A DNA stretch of 64,000 nt from NCBI RefSeq assembly GCF_002563795.1, contig NZ_PDJL01000003.1, positions 372,001-436,000 on the forward strand, read 5' to 3'. This DNA comes from Vibrio sp. ES.051 (GTDB lineage Bacteria; Pseudomonadota; Gammaproteobacteria; Enterobacterales; Vibrionaceae). Both the position numbers and the translations under genes were made by a program. Positions 29,915-39,820 of the stretch are shown here, piece after piece. The notes under the pieces were generated by a model. That model searched no databases and was not told where the DNA came from. It saw only the letters and a list, made by a program, of their open reading frames with translations. Numbering within the stretch: position 1 is the stretch's first letter; the number at the start of each line of letters is the position of its first letter.

Positions 29915-30901
29915 TTAGCAAGACTCTCTTTCGATGATGCTAAAGGTCAGCACCACCTTACTCATTTCAAAGCCTTTCTTCTCAATGCGGTCGAGTAGCA
30001 ACTTCGCTCCATTTTCTCCTGCTTTATCAAATGCATAGTTAAACGTGGAAAGCGTTGGAGTGCATACTGAAGCGAGTTCATCGTCACCGACCCCCAGCAC
30101 CAATATATCCTTTCCAGGAACAAGCCCAGCTTCCTGAATGGCTCTAATCGCACCAATTGCGATACGGTCTGTCGCGCAGAACAAGCCGTCGAGCTTGGTG
30201 TGTTCTTTCAGGTATTGCTTAGCCAGCTTGTAGCCTGAATCTATGGTGAAGTCACCACGAGCGTGAAATTGCAATGTGAGGCCGTTGAATTGAAGCGATT
30301 GAGCGAACCCTTCTGATCTCATCTTATCAACCGCGATATCATCACCTTGTACGCCAATGAATCCCATATGCTTACAACCTTTCGAGATGAGTCGGTTGCC
30401 AGCTTCAAATCCTACACGGGCATCATCGTGAACAATACTTGGGATATTAAACATTGAACCGTCTTGACCAACCAACACCACGGGCACAGCAGAGTTTTGA
30501 ACCGCTGTGACTAATTTGTTATCGAGGTGAGTGGCGTAGAGAATAATGCCTTCTACGCGTTTTTGGTTAAATATTTGAATATATTCAATTTCTTTATGGT
30601 GTGTCTGGTTGGTGCTCGCTAAAAGAACATGCTTGCCAGCTTGCTCTAGTACCGTCGTTAACCCGTCGACACCTTGAGAGGTCGCGTGCGAAGAAACCCG
30701 AGGAACAATTACGCCAACCAAGTTGGTTTTCTGAGATTTTAGGTCTTTCGCGACTTGGTTTGGGAGATAGCCACACTCTTCTACCGCTTTACGAACCTTA
30801 ACCTTGGTTGCGTCTTTTACGCCATATTCATCATTGATTACTCTTGAGACTGTCGACTTGGAAACTCCAGCGAGACGAGCCACATCATGAAGACTAGCCA
30901 T
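29915..30901 (-). CDS. scrR: LacI-family sucrose operon repressor
   Basis: A 328-aa LacI/GalR regulator. The N-terminal helix-turn-helix (ASLHDVARLAGVSKSTVSRVIN, residues 2-23) and hinge helix (VAKDLKS) are followed by a periplasmic-binding-protein-like effector domain. The product sits between scrY and the divergent scrA-scrK-scrB, and three gaaacgttccc-type sites in front of scrY and scrA provide the likely operators. In related systems the inducer is fructose or fructose 1-phosphate made from sucrose. It is convergent with scrY and divergent from scrA. Confidence 0.9.
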   Translation of the reverse strand: MASLHDVARLAGVSKSTVSRVINDEYGVKDATKVKVRKAVEECGYLPNQVAKDLKSQKTNLVGVIVPRVSSHATSQGVDGLTTVLEQAGKHVLLASTNQTHHKEIEYIQIFNQKRVEGIILYATHLDNKLVTAVQNSAVPVVLVGQDGSMFNIPSIVHDDARVGFEAGNRLISKGCKHMGFIGVQGDDIAVDKMRSEGFAQSLQFNGLTLQFHARGDFTIDSGYKLAKQYLKEHTKLDGLFCATDRIAIGAIRAIQEAGLVPGKDILVLGVGDDELASVCTPTLSTFNYAFDKAGENGAKLLLDRIEKKGFEMSKVVLTFSIIERESC

Positions 30902-31083
30902 TATAAATTATCCAATTGTAATTTTAGTTTTGGGATTGTTTTCAAACAGGCCATTTAAATTCCTTGCCTGCTAGAAGATTTTAACCTTGTCACCTTATCC
31001 TAGGGAGATAATTTGAAGATCATTCTCACACTATTGAGTCGTTATCTTTGATCATTTGTTGTTTATAGGCAAAAATTTGCTTT

Positions 31084-31096
31084 GCAAACGTTCCCG
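31084..31096. promoter_or_regulatory. Candidate ScrR operator O3, before scrA
   Basis: gcaaacgttcccg has the same core as the two sites before scrY. It lies 41 bp before the scrA start, in the scrR-scrA divergent region, so ScrR could control both scrA and itself from here. Confidence 0.7.
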
Positions 31097-31136
31097 AAAG
31101 TTCAAGAGCCCAAATGATAATCCAATGGGGTATGTA

Positions 31137-32576
31137 ATGAATTATCCAAACATAGCAAAAGAGCTGCTCACTCTACTAGGTGGTAAAAGCAATATCACTG
31201 CACTCGCACATTGTGCGACTCGTCTGCGTCTTGCTGTCGCAGATCAAGACAAAATTGATGAACAGGCGATTGACAACCTAGAAGGGGTCAAGGGCCAGTT
31301 TAAAGTTGCGGGTCAATATCAGATTATCTTTGGTTCCGGAGTCGTTAACCAAGTTTATGCTGAATTGGCTAAGCAGACTGAAATGACGGAAATGTCGACC
31401 AATGATGTGGCGTCTGCAGGGGCTGATAACCAAAATATTGTGCAACGTGCGGTGAAAGGTCTGTCTGATATTTTTGTACCAATCATTCCTGCAATTGTGG
31501 CTGGTGGTCTGTTGATGGGTATCTACAACCTATTGACGGCTCAAGGTTTGTTCATTGATGGTAAATCTTTAATCGACGCAAATCCGGGCTTAACTGACTT
31601 AGCAAGCATGATTAACACATTTGCTAATGCCCCTTTTGTTTATTTACCTATTTTATTAGCATTCTCAGCGAGTAAAAAATTTGGTGGTAACCCATACCTT
31701 GGCGCGGCTTTAGGTATGTTGATGGTTCACCCAGATCTTCTTAATGGTTGGGGGTTCGGTGGCGCATCGGTATCTGGCAGTATTCCAGTGTGGAACATCA
31801 TGGGTTTCGAGATTCAGAAAGTTGGTTATCAAGGTTCTGTACTGCCCGTTCTAGTGTCTGCGTTCATTCTTGCGAAAGTCGAGCTTGGCTTGCGTAAAGT
31901 GATCCCTTCAGTTTTGGATAACTTGCTAACGCCGCTATTGGCTATTTTTGTGACAGGCTTGTTGACATTCACGATTGTGGGCCCCTTCACTCGTGATATC
32001 GGTTTCCTGCTTGGTGATGGCCTAAATTGGCTATATAACAGTGCTGGCTTCATTGGTGGTACTGTGTTCGGTTTGATTTATGCGCCATTCGTTATCACAG
32101 GTATGCATCATAGCTTTATTGCGATTGAAACCCAGTTGCTAGCCGATATTGCAACGACGGGGGGTACGTTCATTTTCCCTATCGCAGCGATGTCGAATGT
32201 GTCACAAGGTGCAGCTGCATTGGCCGTCGGCTTTATGAGTCGTGATAAGAAAATGAAAGGTATCGCCATTCCTTCTGGTGTAACGGGTCTGCTTGGTATT
32301 ACTGAACCAGCAATGTTTGGTGTGAACTTAAAGCTTCGCTACCCATTTATTGCTGCCGTTTGTGCTGCTGCTGTTTCAAGTGCATTTATCACTATGTTTA
32401 ATGTGAAAGCGCAAGCGCTTGGTGCGGCGGGTATTCCAGGTATTATCTCAATATCTCCAGAAAAAGTTGGTTACTACGTGGTAGGTATGCTTATCGCGTT
32501 TGTTACTGCTTTCACATTGACCGTGGTTTTAGGTTTGCGTGAGCGTAGTAAGCAAAACATTAAAGCAACAGCTTAA
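31137..32576 (+). CDS. scrA: Sucrose-specific PTS transporter IIBC
   Basis: Inner-membrane phosphotransferase permease that imports sucrose as sucrose 6-phosphate. The 479-aa protein has the IIB domain first, with the phosphorylated cysteine C26 in ALAHCATRLRL, then the IIC domain with about ten membrane helices and the conserved GITEPAMFG motif near residue 385. It lacks a IIA domain, as sucrose permeases usually do, so it borrows IIA-Glc. The start at 31137 is chosen over longer frames because those would include the operator. Confidence 0.93.
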   Translation: MNYPNIAKELLTLLGGKSNITALAHCATRLRLAVADQDKIDEQAIDNLEGVKGQFKVAGQYQIIFGSGVVNQVYAELAKQTEMTEMSTNDVASAGADNQNIVQRAVKGLSDIFVPIIPAIVAGGLLMGIYNLLTAQGLFIDGKSLIDANPGLTDLASMINTFANAPFVYLPILLAFSASKKFGGNPYLGAALGMLMVHPDLLNGWGFGGASVSGSIPVWNIMGFEIQKVGYQGSVLPVLVSAFILAKVELGLRKVIPSVLDNLLTPLLAIFVTGLLTFTIVGPFTRDIGFLLGDGLNWLYNSAGFIGGTVFGLIYAPFVITGMHHSFIAIETQLLADIATTGGTFIFPIAAMSNVSQGAAALAVGFMSRDKKMKGIAIPSGVTGLLGITEPAMFGVNLKLRYPFIAAVCAAAVSSAFITMFNVKAQALGAAGIPGIISISPEKVGYYVVGMLIAFVTAFTLTVVLGLRERSKQNIKATA

Positions 32577-32588
32577 CGCTTCTCCCTA

Positions 32589-32615
32589 GAAGTGAAATTC
32601 CCCCAATTTCACTTC
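32589..32615 (+). terminator. Hairpin after scrA
   Basis: gaagtgaaat (32589-32598) pairs with atttcacttc (32606-32615) with a 7-base loop and a short T-rich tail. Reading into scrK may continue at lower level. Confidence 0.65.
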
Positions 32616-32633
32616 ATTTCTTAAGCTTTGGGT

Positions 32634-32668
32634 GCTAGCTAGGTGATTTGGTTTAGCTAGCCTTTTAT
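32634..32668 (+). terminator. Second hairpin in the scrA-scrK gap
   Basis: gctagct (32634-32640) pairs with agctagc (32655-32661), followed by cttttat. With the first hairpin this could reduce scrKB relative to scrA. Confidence 0.45.
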
Positions 32669-32738
32669 ATTTATGCATGACAACGTGAACATTCACATGC
32701 ATTCGGTTGTTATGATTTTGAGTTTTAAGGTAAGAAAG

Positions 32739-33698
32739 ATGAATCAAGTTTGGGTCACTGGAGACGCCGTCGTCGACCTCATTCCGGAGACTGACGCGAC
32801 ATTATTGAAATGTCCGGGTGGCGCTCCTGCTAATGTCGCGGTAGCGATTTCTCGCCTTTTAGGCAAAAGCGCATTTTTCGGCCGAGTGGGTAACGACCCG
32901 TTTGGCACTTTTATGGCAATGACTCTGCAAAAGGAAGGTGTGAATACCGAGCGTTTGGTTAAGGACTCGGAACAACGCACGTCAACTGTGGTGGTTGATC
33001 TTGATGACCAAGGCGAACGCAGCTTTACATTTATGGTTAAACCAAGTGCCGACCAGTTTATGTCTGTTGAAGACATCCCCGAATTTAAGAAAAACGAGTG
33101 GCTACACGTCTGCTCAATCTCTTTGGCTAATGAACCAAGCCGAAGCAGCACATTTGAAGCAATACGACGAATGAAAGAAGTGGGGGGGTACATTAGCTTT
33201 GACCCTAATCTTCGAGATGAAGTGTGGCAAAACCCATCTGAAATTAAACCTGTTGTCATGAGGGCGGTTGAGTTGGCCGATGTGGTTAAATTCTCAGAAG
33301 AGGAGTTGAATTTCCTGACCGACGCTACTTCTATGGAACAAGGGTTGGCTCATATTGCGGAGCTTAACAATACGTTGGTTCTCATTACTCAGGGCGCAAA
33401 AGGCGTTTGGCGAGTATTTGAAAATCAAGGCGCGTTGATGACAGGTCGTTCAGTGACTCCTGTTGATACCACGGGTGCAGGCGATGCTTTTGTTGGCGGC
33501 TTGCTTGCAAAGCTTTCACTGCATGAAGAGTGGAACAATCAACAAGTCGTCGACGCTGCAATTTTGTGGGCGAATGGCTGTGGCGCATTGGCGACAACGA
33601 AAAAAGGGGCGATGACAGCACTTCCAACGCAAGAGGCTCTTACTCAGTTTATTTATCCAGATGTCTCAAGCGCGGCCAACCCCGAGGGGAATGTATGA
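32739..33698 (+). CDS. scrK: Fructokinase
   Basis: PfkB-family sugar kinase that phosphorylates the fructose released from sucrose 6-phosphate. It is 319 aa from the start at 32739, which has an AAGGTAAG site. The N-terminal GGAPANVAVAISRLLG and the C-terminal DTTGAGDAFVGG signatures are present, with catalytic base D249. The frame is open upstream but without a binding site. The stop overlaps the scrB start (atga), so the two are coupled. Confidence 0.93.
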   Translation: MNQVWVTGDAVVDLIPETDATLLKCPGGAPANVAVAISRLLGKSAFFGRVGNDPFGTFMAMTLQKEGVNTERLVKDSEQRTSTVVVDLDDQGERSFTFMVKPSADQFMSVEDIPEFKKNEWLHVCSISLANEPSRSSTFEAIRRMKEVGGYISFDPNLRDEVWQNPSEIKPVVMRAVELADVVKFSEEELNFLTDATSMEQGLAHIAELNNTLVLITQGAKGVWRVFENQGALMTGRSVTPVDTTGAGDAFVGGLLAKLSLHEEWNNQQVVDAAILWANGCGALATTKKGAMTALPTQEALTQFIYPDVSSAANPEGNV

Positions 33699-35140
33699 GC
33701 TTGAATTCGAACTGGACGGTGGAGCAAAGGTATTGTCGTGTAGAGCAGATTTCTCAGGACAGTATTGACGCGATGGTCAAGCTTCGCAAACAAGACTCTG
33801 GATACCCTGACTACCACATAGCGCCTAAGTTTGGCCTGCTTAATGATCCTAATGGCCTATGTTTCTTTAATGGTGAACATCACCTGTTTTATCAATGGAC
33901 GCCAGTTGGCCCTGTGCATGGTATGAAGTATTGGTACCACCTTTCGACCAAAGACTTCGTTCATTTCGAAGACCACGGCATTGGCTTATATCCAGACCAA
34001 GATTACGACTCTCACGGTGTTTATTCAGGTGGTGCGTTGGTTGAGAACGACAGTGCGTTACTGTTCTTTACCGGCAATAAACGTGATGACAATTGGCAAC
34101 GAGTTCCCACCCAATGTTTTGCCAAGATGTCTTCCGACGGCAAGATTGAAAAGCACGGCGTGGTTATTAAAAACGAACACTACACCGAACATTTTCGCGA
34201 CCCAAAAGTGTGGAAACAGGGTGACGATTATCTGATGGTTGTGGGTGCTCAAACTTTTGAAGAAACGGGGTCAATGGTTTTGTATCGCAGCCGTGACCTG
34301 ATGAATTGGCAACACAAAGGGCCAATTAAAACCCGTTACAACAACCTTGGTTATATGTGGGAATGCCCTGATTTCTTTGAAATCGACAATCGTTCGGTGA
34401 TGTTGTTTTCTCCACAAGGTGTGTCTAGCGATAACCCATACGATTTCAAAAACATCTATTCGGTGGCTTATATCGTCGGTGACCGTCTAAATCTAGATTC
34501 GGTGGAACTGGGAAACCACCAAGACATTGCGCAGCCAGATTACGGCTTTGATTTCTATGCCCCACAGACTTACTTAGATGATATAGGTCGCCGCATTCTG
34601 ATTGCTTGGATTGGGCTTCCAGAAATTGACACGCCATCTGTCGAGTATCAGTGGGCGGGTATGTTGTCGTTACCGCGCGAGCTGAAAATCAAGGATGGTT
34701 ATCTCGTTCAGTCTGCTTTACCTGAACTGAAAGCACTGCAAGGCGAAGCAGTTACGGTTAAGAATGCGTTAGAACTCGATACGACGAGCTTCGTGGTTCA
34801 GCTCGAAACGGATACGGACGAGTTTGAGTTAACGCTTGCTAATGCTTCGGGTGATAATATCGTGTTCGCTGCCACAAAGGCGGAATTCATTTTTGATCGC
34901 AGCAAGATGTCTCACTTGTACGCTGAAGAGTTCGGGTGTGTGAGGAAAGCGCCTAGGTTGAGCAAAAAGCAAACTATAGCGATTTATGTCGACAAGTCGG
35001 TTATCGAAATCTTCATCAATGGCGGTAAACATACAATGAGCAGTCGTTTTTTCATTGATGATTTAAGTTCGTTGTCCATCACTGGCGACGTGAATACTGT
35101 TTATCACCCGATGAGCCCCATTAAAGGGTTAGATGACTAA
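33695..35140 (+). CDS. scrB: Sucrose-6-phosphate hydrolase (GH32)
   Basis: Beta-fructofuranosidase that splits sucrose 6-phosphate into glucose 6-phosphate and fructose in the cytoplasm. The 481-aa protein has the three GH32 carboxylates: nucleophile D51 in LLNDPNG, transition-state stabiliser D169 in FRDPKVW, and acid/base E223 in WECPDFF. A C-terminal beta-sandwich (about 380-481) follows. The start at 33695 overlaps the scrK stop by four bases; the longer open frame begins inside scrK and is not used. The length is close to ScrB of V. alginolyticus. Confidence 0.95.
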   Translation: MSLNSNWTVEQRYCRVEQISQDSIDAMVKLRKQDSGYPDYHIAPKFGLLNDPNGLCFFNGEHHLFYQWTPVGPVHGMKYWYHLSTKDFVHFEDHGIGLYPDQDYDSHGVYSGGALVENDSALLFFTGNKRDDNWQRVPTQCFAKMSSDGKIEKHGVVIKNEHYTEHFRDPKVWKQGDDYLMVVGAQTFEETGSMVLYRSRDLMNWQHKGPIKTRYNNLGYMWECPDFFEIDNRSVMLFSPQGVSSDNPYDFKNIYSVAYIVGDRLNLDSVELGNHQDIAQPDYGFDFYAPQTYLDDIGRRILIAWIGLPEIDTPSVEYQWAGMLSLPRELKIKDGYLVQSALPELKALQGEAVTVKNALELDTTSFVVQLETDTDEFELTLANASGDNIVFAATKAEFIFDRSKMSHLYAEEFGCVRKAPRLSKKQTIAIYVDKSVIEIFINGGKHTMSSRFFIDDLSSLSITGDVNTVYHPMSPIKGLDD

Positions 35141-35155
35141 ATTACTTGAATAAAA

Positions 35156-35184
35156 GAGGCCGTATTATATACGGTTTCTTTTTA
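35156..35184 (+). terminator. Terminator of the scr operon
   Basis: gaggccgtat (35156-35165) pairs with atacggtttc (35169-35178) allowing two G-U pairs; five or more T follow. Confidence 0.75.
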
Positions 35185-35329
35185 TTGAGGGTATGTCAGA
35201 TTGCGGTAGATGAGCGTTTGTAATTACGGAACTAGAAAATTCTCATACATGAAATAATCGACGAGCTATGGAATGTTCGGATGAAACCTATTTATTGGAG
35301 CTCTTTAATTGTTCGCGAATCACACGTGA

Positions 35330-35890
35330 GCCGTACTTAATGCACCCACTAAATTGTCACTTATGTACAAACTAAGTTTGGTCTCCGCTATTCCATTGCT
35401 GGAATGAACAAGTGGCTACATCATCACGGTTTCTTATATGAGAAGTAGAAAGCGGTACTGCTCAAGTTTAATTCAGAGAGGTAATAAGCATTTATCGAAC
35501 ACTAGGACAAGACGCTAAGAAATAGCGAAGACCCTGTGTTGTTCATGATGCCGTTCATCCCACGAAATCAACATAACTCAGTTATGGCGGGATACATAAA
35601 GGCCAAGACAAAGACAAAGACAAAGTTATTGAGCCCACAGGCAGTCGAACTCATCTTAATATTATCAGTGCGTTACCACTTTAAAAACTTGGCGAAATGG
35701 TGTCAGAAATCTATGATGCCATAAGCAGTAAGGGCATCGTTCAGGCCTGTTGAAGATGCGTCAAAAGTGCTCAATGTCGAGCTTCATTACTTACCTCCTC
35801 ACTGTCCAAATTTAAATCCCAATAGAACCGCTTTAGAAAGTGATGAATGAGCATATGAGGAATAGTATTTACTTGTGCCCAATTCACCCA
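35330..35890 (+). pseudogene. Degenerate IS630-type transposase
   Basis: Pieces of a DDE transposase of the IS630 kind can be read in shifting frames: YVQTKFGLRYSIAGMNKWLHHHG near 35365-35435; DPVLFMD.AVHPT.. near 35527-35560 after one frame change; and LPPHCPNLNPIER near 35791-35830, the usual LPPYSPNLNPIE signature with the final glutamate of the triad. Stops and frameshifts show it is dead. No terminal repeats were recognised. It fills most of the gap between scrB and the sulfate-type permease gene and marks the left side of the accessory block. Confidence 0.75.
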
Positions 35891-36013
35891 TCAAAGAGTT
35901 TTTCGATGTAAAGTAACCAGAGGGTGCAGGAGAAATCTCACCCAGAATTACGGATAATTTTCAGATTTTGAAACCTGATTCTTCAAGTTGAAAGGGTATA
36001 ATTATATTAATTC

Positions 36014-37735
36014 TTATTTTTCGATACACTTAAGAGAGTGATACGCAGTATATTGATCAAAATAGACATGTCCTGTAATACTTTGTATAAAATTAGTATG
36101 GTTAAGAATATCCATGACAGGCCCTTTAATTTCAGAAAAATGCACTGTAATACCTCGTTCTTGCAAATCTGACATTATTTTTTTAAGACTGTCTAAGGCA
36201 CTCAAATCAACATCATTGACTCCTGAAAACATCAAGATTAAATGCCTAGTGAGTGGTTTGTGAGTGATGAATGAAGGGATTTTTTCTTCTAAATATTGTG
36301 AGTTCGCGAAATACAGGCTTTCATCAATTCGAATTGTAACAACCGAAGGCGTTGTCTCTACCTCATATCTGTCGACGTTGCGAAAGTAGTGAGTACCATG
36401 TACAAGACCGACAACTGCGATATGTGGGCGACTGGTGCGCCAGAGAAATAATACGAGAGATGCGACCAGTCCTGCAAACAAACCAATCTCAACGTTAAAG
36501 GCCAGTACACCGATAATGGTAAGAAACATGGCAATAGCATCACTTTTTGCACTTTTCCAAGTATGGATGATGGCTTTTACATCAATTAGTGCCGATACCG
36601 CAACGATAATGGTTGCCGCTAATACCGTATGTGGCAAATAGGTAAACAGTGGAGTGAAATAAAGCACCGTAATACCGATTCCGATTGCGGTAAATGTGCC
36701 CGCTAATGGTGTTTCGGCGCCGGCATCATAATTGACTACTGAGCGCGATAGACCACCGGTAACCGGAAATCCCCCGTTAATAGCCGAAGCGATGTTGGCA
36801 CCACTTAAGGCAATCAGTTCCTGATTTGGCTCAATTCTCTGGCGACGTTTCGCCGCGAGTGTCTGGCCAACCGAAGCCGATTCGACAAAACCGATAATAC
36901 TCAGCAAAATCGCGGCCGGAAGCAGTTCTCCAATTAGTGCGAGATCGAGTGATGGCAGTGAAAAGCTCGGCAAACCGCTTGGGATCTGGCCGACCACGCT
37001 CACGCCCTTTTTGTCCAGATCAAACAGGGCTACCAGTACAATACTCAATATCATCACTATCACTGGAGCTAGTTTGGTTACATGACCTGCCAGTTCTGAT
37101 GAAAGTCCCAGCTTGATTAAATTGGGTCTAAGGCTCTTGCGTGCATAGATCAGGGCAATCAAGCAGGATACGCCAATCAGCAAGGAATAGAAATTGGTTT
37201 GGGGCAATGCAAGAATCAAATTGGTCAGGCGTTCAATCACATTTTCTCCGTGCAGTGGCACGCCAAGAATATGTTTAAACTGTCCGATAGAGATAAGAAT
37301 ACCAGAGGCGGTCATAAAACCGGAAAGCACTGGATGGCTTAAAAAAGTGGTCAGAAATCCCAGTCTAAGTACCGACATTAGCAACAGCACGATACCGGAA
37401 AGAAATGCTAATGTTGCAGCAGCCGTGATATAGCCTTGGCTACCCGTTTCAAACAGCGGAGCAACGGCTTCTGCGGTCATTAGCGAGATAACTGCAACCG
37501 GACCGACAGCCAGTGTTTTACTGGTACCAAGCAGAGTATAAGCGATCAGCGGCAGGATACTGGCGTACAGACCAACAACGGGTGGTAGGCCAGCGACCAT
37601 CGCGTATGCAAGGCTTTGAGGAATTAGCATCAAAGTCACGATGATAGCAGCTAAGCCATCTTTCGTTGCATCATGACGCGAATAGTCGGGCAACCAAGAC
37701 GATATCGGCAGCCATTTCAACCAGGAATTTTTCAT
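36014..37735 (-). CDS. SulP family anion permease with STAS domain
   Basis: Inner-membrane anion transporter (SLC26/SulP) of 573 aa. About a dozen membrane helices span residues 25-430, with the family signature near TLMLIPQSLAYAMVAGLPPVVGLY (split for length: LIPQSLAYA and GLPPVVGLY), then a cytoplasmic STAS domain from about 450 to the end. Substrates in the family include sulfate, bicarbonate and other anions. Its place beside sulfide and persulfide enzymes suggests it moves sulfate, sulfite or thiosulfate here. It is the last gene of a minus-strand group starting with the metallo-hydrolase. Confidence 0.88.
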   Translation of the reverse strand: MKNSWLKWLPISSWLPDYSRHDATKDGLAAIIVTLMLIPQSLAYAMVAGLPPVVGLYASILPLIAYTLLGTSKTLAVGPVAVISLMTAEAVAPLFETGSQGYITAAATLAFLSGIVLLLMSVLRLGFLTTFLSHPVLSGFMTASGILISIGQFKHILGVPLHGENVIERLTNLILALPQTNFYSLLIGVSCLIALIYARKSLRPNLIKLGLSSELAGHVTKLAPVIVMILSIVLVALFDLDKKGVSVVGQIPSGLPSFSLPSLDLALIGELLPAAILLSIIGFVESASVGQTLAAKRRQRIEPNQELIALSGANIASAINGGFPVTGGLSRSVVNYDAGAETPLAGTFTAIGIGITVLYFTPLFTYLPHTVLAATIIVAVSALIDVKAIIHTWKSAKSDAIAMFLTIIGVLAFNVEIGLFAGLVASLVLFLWRTSRPHIAVVGLVHGTHYFRNVDRYEVETTPSVVTIRIDESLYFANSQYLEEKIPSFITHKPLTRHLILMFSGVNDVDLSALDSLKKIMSDLQERGITVHFSEIKGPVMDILNHTNFIQSITGHVYFDQYTAYHSLKCIEK

Positions 37736-37770
37736 GCCTTGGTTATCCTAAGTAATGTGTGTGAACTCGG

Positions 37771-38181
37771 TTAATCGGGTTGCTTAACCCAACTCAGGTC
37801 AAAACCCATTTCGGCGGCTTGAGCAATGCGTTGATCAAATAAACCCAATTCGTTGCTGCTCATCGACCAGAGTGCGCTGCAACGTGTTCCAGTGCGACAG
37901 AAAGCAAAAATTGGTTTAGGAGCCTGTGCAAAGAACTGACCAAACTGTTTCCCCTGCTCTTGAGTAATATTTCCGGAGATCACTGGGAGGTGAAAATAGG
38001 CTAAGCCCTGCTCTTTAGCCAGTTGTTCAATTTCTCTATTCAGAGGTTGATCATTTTCTTCCCCGTCCGGGCGGTTGTTGATGATCGACTTAAACCCCAT
38101 GGACGCCAGACGTGCTACGTCGCTGGGCTGAATTTGTGGTGAAACGGTAATTGAATCGGTTAAATAGATTGGTATCAGCAT
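37771..38181 (-). CDS. TIGR01244/DUF442 phosphatase-fold sulfur transferase
   Basis: A 136-aa protein with the protein tyrosine phosphatase-like fold, often fused to or beside persulfide dioxygenases. The active-site loop is FCRTGTRC, with the catalytic cysteine at residue 95 and arginine at 100. The N-terminal SPQIQPSDV...GFKSIINNRPDGE pattern is the family signature. It is encoded between the metallo-hydrolase (16 bp upstream) and SulP gene (35 bp downstream), which supports work on sulfane sulfur rather than on phosphate esters. Confidence 0.85.
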   Translation of the reverse strand: MLIPIYLTDSITVSPQIQPSDVARLASMGFKSIINNRPDGEENDQPLNREIEQLAKEQGLAYFHLPVISGNITQEQGKQFGQFFAQAPKPIFAFCRTGTRCSALWSMSSNELGLFDQRIAQAAEMGFDLSWVKQPD

Positions 38182-38196
38182 AACAGCAACTCCGTT

Positions 38197-39060
38197 TCAG
38201 ACTTTATTCAATGGTATTTTCAGATAACGCACACCGTTATCTTCTTCCGGTGGTAATTTTCCGGCACGCATATTGACCTGAACCGAAGGCAAAATCAGGG
38301 TCGGCATATTCAGTGTGGCATCACGTCTTTCACGCATTTCAACAAATTGCTGTTCCGAAATATCCTGTTTGACGTGAATATTGTGTAAGCGCTCATCACC
38401 GATCGTAGTTTCAAACTGGTACTTTTCTCGGTTTGGTGCTTTGTAGTCATGACACATAAAGACGCGTGTTTTATCAGGCAGAGCGAACAATTTCTGAATT
38501 GAGTGATAGAGGGTCGCTGCATCTCCTCCGGGGAAATCGCAACGGGCGGTGCCGTAATCGGGCATGAATAAGGTGTCGCCAACAAATACACAGTTATCAA
38601 TAACATAAGCCATACAGGCAGGAGTGTGTCCCGGAGTATGGATTGCCTGTGCTTGAATCCCCCCAAGAGTAAAAGTTTCCTGATCAGCAAACAGGTGATC
38701 AAACTGGCTGCCGTCCATCGCAAAATCATTACCGGCATTAAACAGCTTACCAAACGTATCCTGTACCACCGTGATTTTGTCACCAATACCGAGTTTGCCA
38801 CCGAGTTTCTGTTTGATATAGGGGGCCGCGCTTAGGTGATCGGCATGAACATGGGTTTCAAGAATCCACTCAACCTTTAAGCCGTTTTCCACAACAAACT
38901 CAATTAGTTTATCGGCCGTTTCGTATGAAGTTCTGCCTGATGCCGGATCATAGTCGAGCACTGAATCAATAACAGCACATTGTTGACTGGTTGAATCAAC
39001 GACGACATAACTATAGGTGAAAGTTTTCAGATCAAAAAATTCGTAAACGTTGGGAGTCAT
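38197..39060 (-). CDS. Metallo-beta-lactamase fold hydrolase, persulfide-dioxygenase-like (Blh)
   Basis: A 287-aa metallo-hydrolase. The metal-binding motif HVHADH is at residues 70-75, and a further histidine lies in HTPGHTPACM. The ETHVHADHLSAA context is that of the Blh/ETHE1 group, which oxidises glutathione persulfide to sulfite using iron and oxygen. The neighbouring TIGR01244 gene, SulP and the flavoprotein gene suggest a sulfide oxidation route. Whether it is a dioxygenase or a plain hydrolase cannot be proven from sequence. Confidence 0.85.
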   Translation of the reverse strand: MTPNVYEFFDLKTFTYSYVVVDSTSQQCAVIDSVLDYDPASGRTSYETADKLIEFVVENGLKVEWILETHVHADHLSAAPYIKQKLGGKLGIGDKITVVQDTFGKLFNAGNDFAMDGSQFDHLFADQETFTLGGIQAQAIHTPGHTPACMAYVIDNCVFVGDTLFMPDYGTARCDFPGGDAATLYHSIQKLFALPDKTRVFMCHDYKAPNREKYQFETTIGDERLHNIHVKQDISEQQFVEMRERRDATLNMPTLILPSVQVNMRAGKLPPEEDNGVRYLKIPLNKV

Positions 39061-39169
39061 ATTACGTCCTTAGTTCGGTAAAGGATGAGTGATATGTGAC
39101 CAAGATAACGAGTGCTGGTGAGCACCCGTTTACATAGCTACTCAGTTTATGGTCAGCAAAGTTTGCCGA

Positions 39170-39820
39170 TTACAGCGTTTTTTTGCTGAAGTACCAGTCA
39201 ACGTAGTTGTAACCTTGATTTTTACGCACTTCCGCTTCCTGAGTGGTTGTTGGTGGTGGAACAATTACTTCATCGCCAGGAGTCCAGCTTTCCGGAGTCG
39301 CACATGCGTTTGCATCGGTAGTTTGTAGTGCTTTAACCAGACGTAGTATTTCTGCAACTGAACGGCCGTTGCTCATTGGGTAGTAAAGCATCGCACGTAG
39401 TACGCCTTCAGGGTCGATAACGAAAGTGGCACGAACCGCAGAAGTATCACTTGCACCAGGTTGGACCATGCCGTAAGCGCCAGCGACTTTCATATTCAGG
39501 TCAGCGATAATCGGGAAGTTAATTTCAATACCAAAGTTATCTTTAATGCTACGAGCCCATGCGATGTGCGCATGAACACCATCAATAGACAGACCCATCA
39601 ATTCGCAATTTAGCGCTTTAAAGTCATCACTTGCCTTCGCAAAAGCCATAAACTCTGTTGTACACACAGGCGTAAAGTCAGCAGGGTGAGAAAATAGCAC
39701 AAGCCATTTGCCTTTGTAGTCCTCTAGCTTAAGCATTCCGTGTGTTGTCTTAGCATTGAATCGTGGTGCCGGTTTGTTTAATTGTGGCATTGCAACAACT
39801 TGGTTTTCATGTTCGCACAT
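39170..39820 (-). CDS. 1-Cys peroxiredoxin (Prx6 type)
   Basis: A 216-aa peroxidase with the peroxidatic cysteine C53 in SHPADFTPVCTTE and the long C-terminal domain of Prx6-type enzymes (GDEVIVPPPTT). No resolving cysteine is evident near the C-terminus, though C at about 173 (NACATPE) is present. The start has an AAGGG site six bases upstream. It removes hydrogen peroxide and probably hydrosulfides; it is on its own transcript 109 bp from the metallo-hydrolase and is divergent from the AraC regulator. Confidence 0.9.
   Translation of the reverse strand: MCEHENQVVAMPQLNKPAPRFNAKTTHGMLKLEDYKGKWLVLFSHPADFTPVCTTEFMAFAKASDDFKALNCELMGLSIDGVHAHIAWARSIKDNFGIEINFPIIADLNMKVAGAYGMVQPGASDTSAVRATFVIDPEGVLRAMLYYPMSNGRSVAEILRLVKALQTTDANACATPESWTPGDEVIVPPPTTTQEAEVRKNQGYNYVDWYFSKKTL

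Noticed and set aside
33530..33694. Longer N-terminus for ScrB from upstream in-frame start
   Set aside because: It lies wholly inside scrK in another frame; the start at 33695 has the standard atga overlap and matches the family length.
36435..36641. Plus-strand frame inside the SulP gene
   Set aside because: It is the complement of a strongly supported membrane protein gene; a shadow.
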